DNA of 64,000 bases, from assembly GCA_021234155.1 (NCBI GenBank), contig JAJEKV010000047.1, forward strand, positions 10,786,701 to 10,850,700, read 5' to 3'. Below the pieces are notes generated by a model. That model was given only the letters and a program-made list of their open reading frames with translations, ran no database searches and was not told the DNA's origin. The stretch is from Isoetes taiwanensis (Eukaryota > Streptophyta > Lycopodiopsida > Isoetales > Isoetaceae). The translations under genes and the position numbers were made by a program. Positions 43,921-57,350 of this stretch are shown here, piece by piece (positions within the stretch are counted from its first letter, which is position 1; each line of letters starts with the position of its first letter).

Positions 43921-45077
43921 GCCACACATCTGTTGAGCAAAACTTTTGTGGTACATGTACACTTTGTAGGCAGAGATATCTCCTGCCTTAGGAAGTCACG
44001 AGTATTTTTTATTCTTTTTGTTTAAGGTCCACAGTAAGGAAGTCACCAGACAATCAAGTCTAGTAAACATCTTCATATCCTATCCATATCCAGTTGCGCC
44101 GAATGGACCATAGTGGACATGTATCAACAGAAAGTTCTGCTACGTCAGGGTTCATCATTAATATAACCCCTAGCAACTCCCATCAAGAAATGACATCTAA
44201 AGCAAGGGTTTGAACCCCTGACCAAAGTGCACAAATCTTAAACATCACTAGGTCTATACCAACTCGCCACACATCCGTTGAGCAAAACTTTTGTGGTACA
44301 TGTACACTTTGTAGGCAGAGATATCTCCTGCCTTAGGAAGTCACGAGTATTTTTTATTCTTTTTGTTTAAGGTCCACAGTAAGGAAGTCACCAGACAATC
44401 AAGTCTAGTAAACATCTTCATATCCTATCCATATCGAGCTATAAGAATGGACCATAGTGGGACATGTATCAACAAAAGTTACTCTTTCGTCGGAGTTCAT
44501 CATTAATATAACCCTAGCAACTCCCATCAAGAAATGACATCTAAAGCGGGGGGTTTGAACCCCTGACCAAAGTGCACAAATCTTAGGCATCACTAAGTCT
44601 TTACCAACTCGCCACACATCCGTTAAGCAAAACTTTTGTGGTACATGTATGCTTTGTAGGCAGAGATATCTCCTGCCTTAGGAAGTCACGAGTATTTTTT
44701 ATTCTTTTTGTTTAAGGTCCACAGTAAGGAAGTCACCAGACAATCAAGTCTAGTAAACATCTTCATATCCTATCCATATCCAGTTGCGCCGAATGGACCA
44801 TAGTGGACATGTATCAACAAAAGTTCTGCTACGTCGGAGTTCATCATTAATATAACCCCTAGCAACTCCCATCAAGAAATGACATCTAAAGCAGGGGTTT
44901 GAACCCCTGACCAAAGTGCACAAATCTTAGGCATCACTAAGTCTTTACCAACTCGCCACACATCCGTTAAGCAAAACTTTTGTGGTACATGTATGCTTTG
45001 TAGGCAGAGATATCTCCTGCCTTAGGAAGTCACGAGTATTTTTTATTCTTTTTGTTTAAGGTCCATAGTAAAGAAGT
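43921..45077 (-). repeat. Tandem array of ~344-bp unit, minus orientation
   Basis: Unit heads (CATCCGTT, reverse of AACGGATG) end at 43934, 44279, 44624 and 44968, giving periods of 345, 345 and 344. Box B-like GGGTTTGAACCCCTG and box A complements recur in each. The last unit is cut near 45077. Some units carry private changes (for example CGAGCTATAAGAATGG near 44435). Confidence 0.9.
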
Positions 45078-45273
45078 AACAGCAAAGGCCTTGACTTTTG
45101 ACGTATTTAAACAACAGAAGTTGCCTTCGTAGAAGGGAGTAATTATTTCTATTTGTTTGAATGCATCTTTAATCTACTCTTGAAGAGATATGATACGGTC
45201 GTATATAGTATACTATTCTACATTGAGTTAGTTAAAATACGGTTTTGGTTTAGCTTTTGCTAAGGTGTTCTAC

Positions 45274-46494
<1,221 letters not shown>

Positions 46495-46521
46495 TCTCTC
46501 TCCCTCCCTCCCTCCCTCCCT

Positions 46522-46552
<31 letters not shown>

Positions 46553-46553
46553 A
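46495..46553. repeat. (TC)n/(TCCC)n tract, tail of LINE A
   Basis: Mixed CTCT and CCCT runs between LINE A and the SINE copy. Confidence 0.95.
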
Positions 46554-46690
46554 GGCTGTTGGGTGTCAAAACCCACAGACGCAATGTAAAGTGGTTGGGG
46601 CAGGGCCCAACCAAGCAATGTAGTGTGGTATGTGGTCACATGTCGGTTGGATCTTTTGCCCTAGTGGCGTGGCGTTAAAATACTATCTAT
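46554..46690 (+). mobile_element. SINE S1, 5'-truncated, TC-tailed
   Basis: Matches the body of the SINE at 59207: GTGGTTGGGGCAGGGCCCAAC, GCAATGTAGTGTGGTATGTG, then GGCGTGGCGTTAAAATACTA and TATC/TC tail. Promoter boxes are missing. It sits between two (TC)n tracts. Confidence 0.7.
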
Positions 46691-46741
46691 CTCTCTCTCT
46701 CTCTCTCTTGTGCCTAGCCTTCGTATATTGTTTGTTTCTCT

Positions 46742-46862
<121 letters not shown>

Positions 46863-46890
46863 GGGCGCTGATTTTGGCGCAGACAGAGAC

Positions 46891-47586
46891 ATGGGATCTA
46901 AAAAGCAATCGAAGAAATTCAAAAACATGGAGACCGACTCTGATGGGGATGCAGAGATATCCTTGAAGGATCTTTGGACGGAATTGGTATCATTCCGGAA
47001 GGAGGCAGCAGTCAGGGAAGACAAATTGATGGCCGAAATCCAAGGCTTAAGAATGGAAAATGAACAGTTGAGGAAGGATTTCGAGCATATTAAGGCAGAA
47101 GTCGAAGCTGTTAAATCTGAAATACATGATTTGAATGAGACAAAACAGGATAAAGAAGATGAGGAGGATGTAACCGAGTTGAAGAATGCATTTGAGGAGT
47201 ATGTTGAAGCACAGGAGAGAAGATACAGGGCCTACAATATCCGGATTGTGGGTCTTCCCGAAGAAGACCAAGAGAAGACAAAGGAAATCTGTTTAAAATT
47301 CTTCGGAGAAGAGCTTCAAGTGCATGATGTGAATGTGATGGAAGCATTCCGGATTGGTAAGAAGGAACAGGGAACAAGGCATGTCTTAGTGAAATTTGGA
47401 AATAAGGAAGACAAAAACAAGATATTGAGACAGCGGTTTAAATTGAAAGGGAAGCTTATATGGCTGAATGAAGACCTTACCAAAGACCAATTACAGGAGA
47501 AAAAACAGGAATTAGTCAGATTCAAGGAGGCAAAGACCAAGAACCAGCCGGTAAAATGGGTAAAAGGGAAGGTAGTAGTGGGATAG
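46891..47586 (+). CDS. LINE ORF1 protein (RNA-binding), intact
   Basis: A 231-residue protein expected to coat LINE RNA in the ribonucleoprotein particle. The N-terminal ~25 residues are basic (MGSKKQSKKFKNMETDSDG). Residues ~30-110 form a highly charged heptad-like coiled coil (REDKLMAEIQGLRMENEQLR). Residues ~113-185 are RRM-like, with YNIRIVGLPEEDQEKTKEIC and VMEAFRIGKK...RHVLVKF. The basic C-terminal domain has KLIWLNEDLTKDQLQEKKQ. This order matches L1-type ORF1 proteins. It ends with TAG, and the same frame continues at once into the ORF2 endonuclease. It is the only undamaged transposon ORF of this size here. Confidence 0.85.
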   Translation: MGSKKQSKKFKNMETDSDGDAEISLKDLWTELVSFRKEAAVREDKLMAEIQGLRMENEQLRKDFEHIKAEVEAVKSEIHDLNETKQDKEDEEDVTELKNAFEEYVEAQERRYRAYNIRIVGLPEEDQEKTKEICLKFFGEELQVHDVNVMEAFRIGKKEQGTRHVLVKFGNKEDKNKILRQRFKLKGKLIWLNEDLTKDQLQEKKQELVRFKEAKTKNQPVKWVKGKVVVG

Positions 47587-50500
47587 GGATTCAGGGAGGA
47601 CCTTAAAATTGTAGTCTGGAACATCAACCGGCTTACAATAGATAAGGTTCTGAGTATGAAGGAAATGCTGGAAGAAGTAGATATAATATGTTTTGTAGAA
47701 ACAAAGGAAATCGACCTCTATGCCCTACCAGAGATCGATCATTTTGACATGGTTTATTCAGTTTATAACAAGAGGTTTAAAGCCGGGGAAATGGGAAATG
47801 GTGGTATTGCTTGCTATGTTAGACCGGAATGTAAGAATATGATCAGAGGAATTAAAAAGGATGTAAACGGACAGTATATTTGGCTGGAATTGATGACAGG
47901 CCGAGGTCCATATATGATGGCAGTTTGCTATTTCAAGACCAAAACACAAAATGTATATGCACATATCGAACATGGGGAAGAAGATATTTTCTTTGCTCTA
48001 GAAAATGACATCATGACATATCGGGGAGAAGGGCCATATTCTCATTGACAAGGTGACTTCATGCTTTCGAATAGGTGATCGCAATGACGCAATATTCGTG
48101 GTGATAAAGATCCGCTTTGGCTAGAGGCGATGGCGGAGGATGAACAAACAAAGCGAGGCGGGAAGAGAATTTCTAAAGATTCGGTGACTACGAAAGTAGG
48201 AAGGCAATTCTTGGATCTTTGTAGCAGTGCAAACTTATTAATATGCAATGGACTCCAGCGATTCTCAGGTTCGTGTAAAAATACCTGTAGGAAGAGAAGC
48301 AATGTCGATTATTTGATAATATCTGAAGAAGCAGTAGATAGCATCAGCAATTTTATAATAGGGAATGAAGAGTTAGAATCTGATCATTGTGCTTTGCAGT
48401 TCAATATAAAATCAGTGGCTCAAACATGTCAGCCGGATAATAATAAGGATCAGCACAGGGGCTATAACATGAATTTTAATTTTAAAGAAGGTTACAAAAA
48501 CCTGATAGAACACATGATGATGGTCCGAACATGGGATGGAGATCTAAATGTGTTAAATAATCAGCTGGTGGAAGTATTAGACGCAGCAGCCAGAGAAACC
48601 TTCATCCCTTACAGAGTCCGCAAAGGGCTACCATGCAATGCATGGTTTGATCAGGAATGTAAAGAAGCAAAATTAGAATGGCGGAAGGCAAGTTCAGATC
48701 AGAAAATTCAGCTCAAAGCAAAATACAAAGGGCTGGTCAGGAGGAAAAAAAGAAGATACATAGCTAGCAGGCAATTCACTTTATGTAATAAATTCTTGGC
48801 GGAGCCGAAATGTTTTTGGAATGCATTGAAAGGATACAGAAAATCTGTTATCCCGCTTGACGCTAATGATTTATGGCAACATGTTTACAAATTATATCAT
48901 TATGCAGGAGTACAGGAGGATGTTGGCAAACAAAAATCAGACCTTAGTGTCTCAGCAGACGATGTAAGAGAGGGACTGAAAGCCATGGCAAATGGTAAAG
49001 CCAGAGACTCTCAAGGGTTGTGCGCAGAGCATTTGAAGTGGGCTGGAGCTAAGCTACAGCCACTACTAATCCGGTTGATGAATGAAGCTTTGCAGAGCGG
49101 ATTTCCAGAAGTCTGGAATTTAAATCGGGTTGTGCCAATTTATAAAAGCGGATCCAAGGAGGATGCAAACAACTACAGAACTATAATGGTAAGCAATGTT
49201 TTTGCGAAATTATTTGCAACAATTATACAGCGAAAACTGGATAAATGGGCAGAGAATCACAATAAGAGGGCAGAATCTCAAGCTGGATTTCGAGCTGGGA
49301 GATCAACGCTGGACCATTTATTAGTGCTTAAGACGGTTCTTGATAAAACAAAAGGCTCGAAGAAACCGGTCTTTCTAGCATTCGTAGATTTCAGGAAGGC
49401 CTTTGATAAGGTACCTAGAAGTCAGCTATGGGAGCGCATGCAAGCATTACAAGTCCCACAAGAACTCCAGAATGCAGTTAAGATATTATATGAACAGGTA
49501 CTGGTTCAGCTATCACACCCTTTTTCTTTAGAAGCAAATGAATATATCAGCAGCAATATGGGCGTGAAGCAGGGGTGCCCGATGTCTCCGACATTATTTG
49601 GCATCTTTATCGATAGCCTTGAGGTATGGATGAAGGAAAATAGCCCAGGAGGGATGGAAATAAATGGATATGTGATCCAATTGTTGATGTATGCAGATGA
49701 TGTAGTACTCATGTCTCGTTCTAAAAATCAAATGCAGGAACAATTAGATAACCTGGCTACCTTTTGTGATCGCACAGGAATGCAAGTGAATCTAGATAAG
49801 ACACATATCATGACGGTGGGGGTGCTGAAACAAGAGCAGAATTTTTGAGTACAAAGGAAACAAGGTAATTGTGCGTGATAATGTATAAATATTTAGGACT
49901 TATCTTTCACGGGGAATCATAGATGGAATGCCTGCATAGCACAGAGGATATCAGGAGGACAGAAAGCATTATACGCTCTGCAAAGCATGTGTAGACGGAT
50001 CCATTTGTGGTCTTGGAACTTAAAGGTAAAACTTTTTAAGGCTTTAGTGCAAAGCGTAGTTCTTTATGGATGTGAGATATGGGGGCCCAGTCTTCCCTCA
50101 ATGCTTGTGGGAAGACATTGAGCGTGTATTGAAGAAATTCCCTGACAGTAGAACTGGGAATAAAGGCGCAGACCCCGTATGCTATGATGTTAACAGAAAG
50201 TGGTTTCTTACCCTTAGAAGGTGAAGCTCTTATCAGATGTGTTTTATACATGAAAAAGGTGATGCTGATGGATGTATCTAGAATGACCTATAAGGTATTC
50301 TTGGCTTCGGAAGATAAGGGCATTCTGAATGATGCAAAAAGATGGCTCCATAAGTGGGGGATCCAATGGGATGAGATGTTGGCTATTGAAACTAACGATA
50401 TTAGGAATTGGTTATCAGAACAGATTTCTAAAAAGCTATGGTCACAACCGAAGACAAAAATGCTTCTTTATTGAATATTAATCCACAATTTGGAATCAAC

Positions 50501-50924
50501 CCGGACATTTGCTTGGGACAATCTCTCTATTAAAAAAAGGCAAGTAATTTGTAGACTAAGGCTGAGCTCTCATCATTTGGGGGTAGAGGTGGGAAGATGG
50601 GGTAATATCATCCCTCGTGATCAGAGATACTGCAGGTTATGTGATAAGGGGAAAGTAGAGGATGAATGCCATACATTGCTTGAATGCGAGGCATATAAGA
50701 CACTAAGGGATGACTATGATATACATTTTGAGGACCTCCCTACATTATTCACAATACATGGGGATGTACTAGGGAAATACATGATAGAACTTTTGGCATT
50801 TAGGAAGACATATTTAGAGTCTCTACATGGAGACACTATTGTATGTGAGGAGGAGGTATTGAGTGAGAGTGATGAGCTAGATGAGGATGCAGAAACTCAT
50901 CTATTATTTTATGATGACATGTGA
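47587..50924 (+). pseudogene. LINE ORF2: endonuclease, reverse transcriptase, C-terminal finger
   Basis: The frame continues from the ORF1 stop without an ATG. EEP endonuclease: VVWNINRLTIDK, CFVETKE, GNGGIACYVRPE, VCYFKTKT, a damaged QGDF segment (48040-48110), SNVDYLIISEE and SDHCALQF. RT, within the 572-codon frame 48130-49848: VVPIYKSGSKEDANNYRTIM, QAGFRAGRSTLDH, FVDFRKAFDKVP, NMGVKQGCPMSPTLFGIFID and LLMYADDVVLMSR. The C-terminal region (49850-50924) reads YKYLGLIFHG, ALQSMCRRIHLW, CRLRLSSHHLGVEVGRWG and CRLCDKGKVEDECHTLLEC (C-x2-C...H...C finger), with an acidic end. Lesions: compensating indels near 48050-48110, +1 at about 49845, further shifts at about 49885, 50090 and 50140, and a stop at 50472. 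Confidence 0.88.
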
Positions 50925-50932
50925 TCACTTGT

Positions 50933-50972
50933 TGTCTAATAGGCCTTAGAGGCCTCCCATAGACATAATAAA
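50933..50972 (+). other. LINE B 3' stem-loop
   Basis: TGTCT...AGACA outer stem and AGGCCT-TAG-AGGCCT inner stem, followed by TAATAAACTT and the TC tail. The outer closing pair is T-A here but C-G in LINEs A and E, a compensatory change. Confidence 0.6.
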
Positions 50973-50977
50973 CTTTC

Positions 50978-50979
<2 letters not shown>

Positions 50980-51043
<64 letters not shown>
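50980..51043. repeat. (TC)n tract between LINE B and LINE C
   Basis: Tail of LINE B. LINE C begins directly after it. Confidence 0.97.
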
Positions 51044-51044
<1 letters not shown>

Positions 51045-53368
51045 AGCATCGAGGGCAAAATTTAGAGCGGCGAAGGGGCGAGAAAGCATGTGAATGGAGG
51101 ATATACATTAAAGGCTGATTAAAAAATAAAAAAGAAGGCATACCTATACAAGAAACATAAGAAAATGATGGAGGAATTGCTGGTAGATCCGAAGAAGTTC
51201 TGGAGAAGACTCAAACCCATGAAATATAGAACGGATGGATTACATGTAGAGGCACTTATGGCACATGTACGTAAGCTGTATAATGTTCCTGAGGCAGAAG
51301 CTATGATGGAGGCAAATGAAGACACATATGCTATATCAGATACACTTGCTTTCACTCTAGCTGATGTGCAAGATGGGCTTAAAAGGCTTGCCAATGGCAA
51401 AGCTGCAGACGCTTGTGGTCTTATGGCTGAAATGCTTAAATGGGCAGGAGAAGAAGTAGCAATTAAGCTGGTAGATATGTTTAATATGGCACTGAGAGAT
51501 GGCTTTCCAACATCCTGGCAGGTGAATAGGGTGGTACCGCTACATAAATCGAGGGAAGTATCCAATCGAAAGTAACTACCGCGACTATTATGGTTGGCGC
51601 CTATATGCAAAATTATTCGCTTCTATCCTTGAGCGCAAGATAAGTGCTTGGGCAGAGGATAACAATGCTAGAGCCATTGGACAAGCGGGCTTTAGACCCA
51701 AAAAGTCCACAATTGACCACTTGATTACTCTCCGTGCTATGATGGACTCAGAATGGGCAAGAAGAAACTTTGTATGCTACTTTTGTAGACTTTAGCAAAG
51801 CTTTTGACATGGTTAATAGGCGGAATTTGTGGCGAGAATGGTAGACCACGAACATCCCGATTGAGCTCGGATTATGCGGTGGGGTGTGCTTTATGGCAAG
51901 GTTCTAGTGCATTTGTCATTCCCCTTTGTGGAGTTATGTGATGAGATGGTAGAAAGCAATATGGGAGTAAAGCAAGGATGTCCACTGTCACCTACTCTTT
52001 TCGCTTATTCATAGACCAACTTGAAGGGTGGGTAATGAGCACATGGGGAGATGGTACCGCTCGAGAGAGTATGTATTCATGCTTCTATTATATCTCGATG
52101 ATGTAGTATTGCTGTCCCGGAGCATACAAAGGGATGCAAAAAGCATTTGATGTGCTTGAAGCATTTTGGCGAGGATAAGGGCATCTTGGTGAATCTAGAT
52201 AAGACCAAGGCAGTGGTGTTTGGGGCAAAAAGGCGGAACATGTTCGATTCTACTATAAGGATAGGCAAGTGGAAGTGGTAGAGAATTACAAATATTTGGG
52301 CCTAACCGTAGATAAGAGTCCTAATTGGAATCAAGCAGTGGAACATAGGGTGAATCTTGGGTCTAAAAGCCGTTGTATGCCATGCAAAGGAAGTGTGTGA
52401 ATGCGAGAGATATGGAATTTTGAGATGAAGGCGTATGCTCTACAAGGTGCTTGTCCAAACGGTTGTGCTATATGGTCGTGGAAGTCCGGGGACCAGTGCC
52501 TTGCTAATGATAGCTGGCAAAAAGTGGAAAAGATACTGAAGAAATTTTTTCATCATCGAGTTGGGCACAAAGATGCAAACACCATATGACATGATGCTAG
52601 TTGAAAGTGGAATGATGCCACTCGGCCGAGGCTCTTTGCGCAGACTCACTAGCTATATGTGCAAAGTCCTATATGATATGCCGAATAATAGCTTGCCTAG
52701 ACTTGCTTTAGAGGAAACCGGAAAAAAAGGCTGGTGTGCGATATAGCATGATGGCTTATGAAATGGGGATGAACATACAGGATTTGGAGATGCACAAAGA
52801 GGACATTAGTGGTTGGGTTCGAGATAGTTTCTTGAGTAAGTCATGGGCGTGCCAGCTGTGAAGAAAGAGTATTATAAGGCTCACATAAATCCATCTACGC
52901 AAGAAGCACAAGATCTTAGGGAACCCATATCGGTGAAACTTAGGCATGCAATCGCAAAGAATACGGTTGAGCTCACACCGACTTGGTGTGGAGATTGGGA
53001 GATGGGCGGACATTGCGCATGATCTTAGACATTGTCGGCTATGTGATGGGGAGTAGTAGAAGATGAGGCCCATGTCCCGCTTTTTGTCAGCTTTATTAGG
53101 ATATCCGGGTCAAGCATGGGGTCGGTGCTATTTCGGGCTTGTTGATTTCTTTCGACAGCAGGCTCTCATGCATTGGAGGTTGTATTATGGACATTCTTAA
53201 CCATAGAGAGGTCCGATGAAGCAACAAAGGGTGACTGGAGATTGAGGTAGAGGAGCCCAGTGTGTTGTTCTCTCGAGGACCTTGGATGACTTATTTTATA
53301 ATTTTGAGTGCAATGTATCGTCTCATAGACCTGGCGGTCTCGAAGGCGTAATAATAAATTTCATTTCA

Positions 53369-53373
<5 letters not shown>
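51044..53373 (+). mobile_element. LINE C, 5'-truncated, decayed, TC-tailed
   Basis: Starts between endonuclease and RT: KMMEELLVDPKKFWRRLKPM, then the 136-codon frame 51165-51575 with VQDGLKRLANGKAADACGLM and VNRVVPLHKS. RT motifs continue in broken frames: ATFVDFSKAFDMVNRRNLW (51770-51830), NMGVKQGCPLSPTLF (51960), a mutated YADD (CFYYISMM region, about 52085), YKYLGLTVDK and, in the tail, GHKDANTI and QTPYDMMLVESGMMPL. Many single-base changes and indels. The 3' end has the stem-loop at 53319-53352, TTTCATTTCATT and (TC)n. Same subfamily as LINE E. Confidence 0.85.

Positions 53374-53411
<38 letters not shown>
53374..53411. repeat. (TC)n tract between LINE C and LINE D
   Basis: Pure TC, 38 bp. 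Confidence 0.97.
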
Positions 53412-53413
<2 letters not shown>

Positions 53414-55587
53414 GGTCCAACAATGTTTCTGCAGATCCGAAAACATATTGGAAAAATCTGAAGAAGCACAAGCACAAAGATCTTCCCATCTCTGCAGCCG
53501 AGCTTTGGAGCCAAGTCAAAAAGCTATACTATGATGTTAACAACCAAGTAACGCATAAAAGCAAAATCTGATTTGGTCTTTCGAGGAAGAAATAGGGGGG
53601 CATAAACAAACTTGCAAATGGAAAAGCAAAGGATCGAGAACATGCCGAGCGGGAACATCTCAAATGGGCGGGAAGAGCATGTATGCGATGAATAACGCAT
53701 GTTCAATATAGCGATGCTGAGGGATTCCCCGAGATTGGCAACTTAATGAATTGTTCCCATACACAAGAGTGGATCTATCTTTGGATGGCAATAATTATCG
53801 TACTCTCATGGTAAGCAATCTATTCTCCAAGCTTTTTGCTAGCATAATAGAGAAGAAAATTAGTGTATGGGCTGAACATAATGATAAGAGAGCCAAGACT
53901 CAGCAGGATTTCGCGGCAAATATGTCTACATTAGACCACCGCCACACTAAAATGCATTTTTGATACGATGAAGGGCACCAAAACCAAAGTGTATGTTGCT
54001 TTTATTGACTTCGTAAAGCATTTGATAAAGTTCCACCGGAACAAGCTATGGGAAAAGAATGGAATATTTACTGGTACCCAAACAATTGATGAGATGCAAA
54101 GGCGAGATATTATATGAAAAGTGTTGGTGCAGCTATCGATGCCATTCAAAGCAAAGTCATATCAGATGTAACGGAAAGTAACATTGGCGTGAAAACGGGA
54201 TGCCCCTCGTCTCCTACGATCTTTGGTCTTTTATAGATAGCCTTGAGGAGTGGCTGAAAGATAATTGTGATGGAGGCACGGAGATGTATGGTTATGTCAT
54301 CCAATTGCTTCAGATGCGGATGATGTAGTGCTTTTTGCACGCTCACATGGGCACATGCAATGACCATCGGACCATTTGGCCACTTTTTGTGACAGGGACG
54401 GGGATGCAAGTCAATTTGGAAAAAACTAAGATTATGGCGGTTTGGAGCTCTCGGGCAAGAACTGGGTTTTAAATATAAGGAGGATCTAGTGGAGACATGC
54501 GAAACATACAAATACCTTGGGCTTGTCATAAGAAGAAATCACAAATGGCATGCATGCATAGCACAAAGGGTGGAAAGTGGGCAAAAAAGCTATACTCTAT
54601 GCAAAGCACATGCGAAGTCTCACATTTTGCGTGGGCTCTTAAGAGCAAACTCTATGAGGCTTGGTCCAAAGCACAATACTCTATGGGGCTGAAATTTGGG
54701 GCCGGGGCTGCCACAAGTGCTTATGGGAAGACATAGAGAGGTGCACAAGAAATTTTAAGATCGGAGCTAGGAGTAAAGGCACAAACACCCCTACCCGATG
54801 ATGCTAGTTGAGTGTGGCCTTATGACACTTGAAGGAGAAGCTCACTGCTCAAGTGCATTAAATACTTGACTAAGGTCAAGAAAATGAATAACACCATTCC
54901 CCATCATGCCATCTTTGAGCAATTGAAAATAAGGGATGGTTTGCTGATGTTCTTAAATGGTTTGCCAGGTGGGATATTGTATGGGAAGATATACCCCAAA
55001 ATGATCACTTGAGGGCATGGGTTCATGAAAAGGTTAAGAGGAGACTTTGGCTAAATCCAAAAAACTAAGATGTTACTATCGAGAATGCATATGAATCCCT
55101 CACTAGAGACTGCTGCATACTTAGGGGAGAACATATCCGCGGAGGAAAAGACACACCATTAGCGAATCGACTTAGTTCACACCATCTTGGGGTGGAAGTT
55201 GGCCGTTGGGGAACTATCCCAAGGCATTTGAGGTGCTGCAAGGTATCACGGCGAAAAGATGACATTGAAGATGAAGAACATGTCATACTTAGGTGCCCAG
55301 CATATAGCATGATCCGAGATAGACATGGCACACATGCACCTGACCTAGGTACTTTCTTTGAATTGGATGGAAACAAAATTGGATCTTTTCTAATTGAGAC
55401 ACTACAACTAAGAGAGAGATGTACAAAGATGTGAACACACCGTTGAATGAAGATGAAACACGGAATGAGAGTGAGGAATTAGATGAGGAAATGGAGACTC
55501 ATCTAATATTTTATGATGTAAATTAATTTTTCGTCTTATAGGCACGGGAGGCCTCCCAAAACGTAATACAATTCACTTCACTTCACT

Positions 55588-55589
<2 letters not shown>
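53412..55589 (+). mobile_element. LINE D, 5'-truncated, heavily decayed, TC-tailed
   Basis: Begins with the pre-RT linker (SADPKTYWKNLKKHKHKDLP, LWSQVKKLYYDVNNQ). It continues with RT traces (NNYRTLMVSNLFSKLFASII, GVKTGCPSSPTIFG in broken frames, DADDVVLFAR). The C-terminal part includes HLGVEVGRWGTIPRHLRCCK and DDIEDEEHVILRCPAYSMIR. Indels occur every 50-100 bp. The 3' end has the stem-loop at 55532-55570, then TTCACTTCACTTC and (TC)n, like LINE A. Confidence 0.85.

Positions 55590-55643
<54 letters not shown>
55590..55643. repeat. (TC)n tract between LINE D and LINE E
   Basis: About 54 bp. LINE E begins directly after it. Confidence 0.97.
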
Positions 55644-55644
<1 letters not shown>

Positions 55645-55668
55645 GATAAAGACGACCCCTTTTTTCGT

Positions 55669-57350
55669 TTGGAGCAGGATATCTTGGCACTAAGCTTAAC
55701 AGGTGAAGTGTTATTACTAGGGGACTTTAACGGGCGCACAGGAAATCACCAAGCATCGTTGGTTAGTTTGGATGGAGAAGCAGAGTGGTTGGAAATGCAG
55801 GACGATGATGAAATGAGGTTGTCCGGATGGAACAAGATATCAGATGATAGTGTGAAATGGCCAATCCCACAAGGGCGTCATGTTTTGTATTTATGCAACG
55901 GGTTCGAAATAGTAATTTTCAATGGGGCATCTAGATACCCTGGGTCTAGCAAATGCACATGTAAAAATGCAAGTGTGGTCAATTATATTATTGCTAAACC
56001 ATCTTTTGCGGACCAAGTTGTTAGCTTGGTAATTGGAGATGAAAATGAAACTTCAGATCATGTTCCTATTTTCATTGAAATTAATATACAGGGTCGTTAT
56101 AGGCAGCAGGATACACAAGTTAACGGCAAACGAATGTATTTGAAATACAACAAAGTAGGTGAATATAGCAAAATATGTGAACAGGAATGTGCATCTATTG
56201 TATGGCCAACTTCAATACAAGAATTGAGTGAGGCATTGACCAGTTTGTTGATCCACTCGGCTGAAAAATGCTTCGTATCATATCAGCAACGGGTAGGTCT
56301 TCCTTGTATTGGTTGGTTTGTTATGGAGTGTAAGCAGCAGAGGCTAAGATTTAAAACAGCACAAGGAGCAGATAAGGCACATAAAAGAAAAGTATACATG
56401 AGGCTGATCAAGACTAAAAAGAGGGCATTTTTACATAATAAACATAAACGGATGGTGGAAGAGTTGATGACTGATCCCAAAACATTCTGGAGGAAGCTTA
56501 ACCCTGTGCAGCATGGGGGTAATGAGTTGCAGGCTGATACACTTATAGCACATGTGCGAAAGCTATATAATGTGCCTGGGGCTGAGGACAAGATAGCAGA
56601 AGATAATGGCGCAAGCATGTTTACCTTTACAATAGATGACGTACAAGATGGGCTTAAGAGACTAGCTAATGGCAAAGCCGCAGATGCTGGAGGCCTTATG
56701 GCCGAATTGCTTAAATGGGCAGGAGAGGAAGTCGCAAACAAACTCGTAGACATGTTCAACATGGCTTTGAGGGACGGATTTCCGGTAGCCTGCAGATAAA
56801 CAGGGTTGTACCGATACACAAATCAGGCGAGAGATCTGATCTGAGTAATTATCGTACCATTATGGTTGGCAGCCTTTATGCGAAATTGTTTGCTTCTATG
56901 CTTGAGCGCAAAATAAGCAATTGGGCAGAGGACCATAATGTTAGAGCAGTGGGACAGGCAGGTTTTAGACCTAGAAGATCGACCACTGACCACTTGGTTA
57001 CCCTGCGTGCCATGATAGACTCAGTTATTGGTAAAAAAAAACCCATGTACGCTACTTTCGTGGACTTCAGCAAGGCTTTCGACATGGTAAACAGGAAGAA
57101 CTTGTGGAATAGGATGGTGGATCTAAACATACCAATTGAGCTTAGACATGCTGTGGGGGTACTTTATGAGAAAGTTCTTGTGCAATTATCATCTCCTTTT
57201 GTAGAGATATGTGATGAGGCAATAGAAAGTAATATGGGAGTGAAACAGGGGTGTTCTCTATCACCCACCTTGTTTGGCCTTTTTATAGACCAGCTTGAAG
57301 GATGGATACGACCGCATAGAGGAGATGGCACACCCAGTGTGGGAATTTGA
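55669..57350 (+). pseudogene. LINE E ORF2, endonuclease and RT, left of MITE
   Basis: Frame 55669-56799 carries the endonuclease C-terminal half (EVLLLGDFNGRTGNHQ, VNYIIAKPSFADQVV, ETSDHVPIFIEI) and the linker (ELMTDPKTFWRKLNPVQ, VQDGLKRLANGKAADAGGLM). A small deletion near 56792 shifts frame into 56715-57350. That frame has INRVVPIHKSGERSDLSNYR, QAGFRPRRSTTDH, ATFVDFSKAFDMVNRKNLW and NMGVKQGCSLSPTLFGLFID. It is cut at GDGTP by the MITE. If the MITE and one duplication copy are ignored, the same codon continues at 57857 towards the YADD motif. Confidence 0.88.

Noticed and set aside
40024-45077. A CRISPR-like array
   Set aside because: Repeats are 340+ bp with no unique spacers, and the context is a plant nuclear genome.
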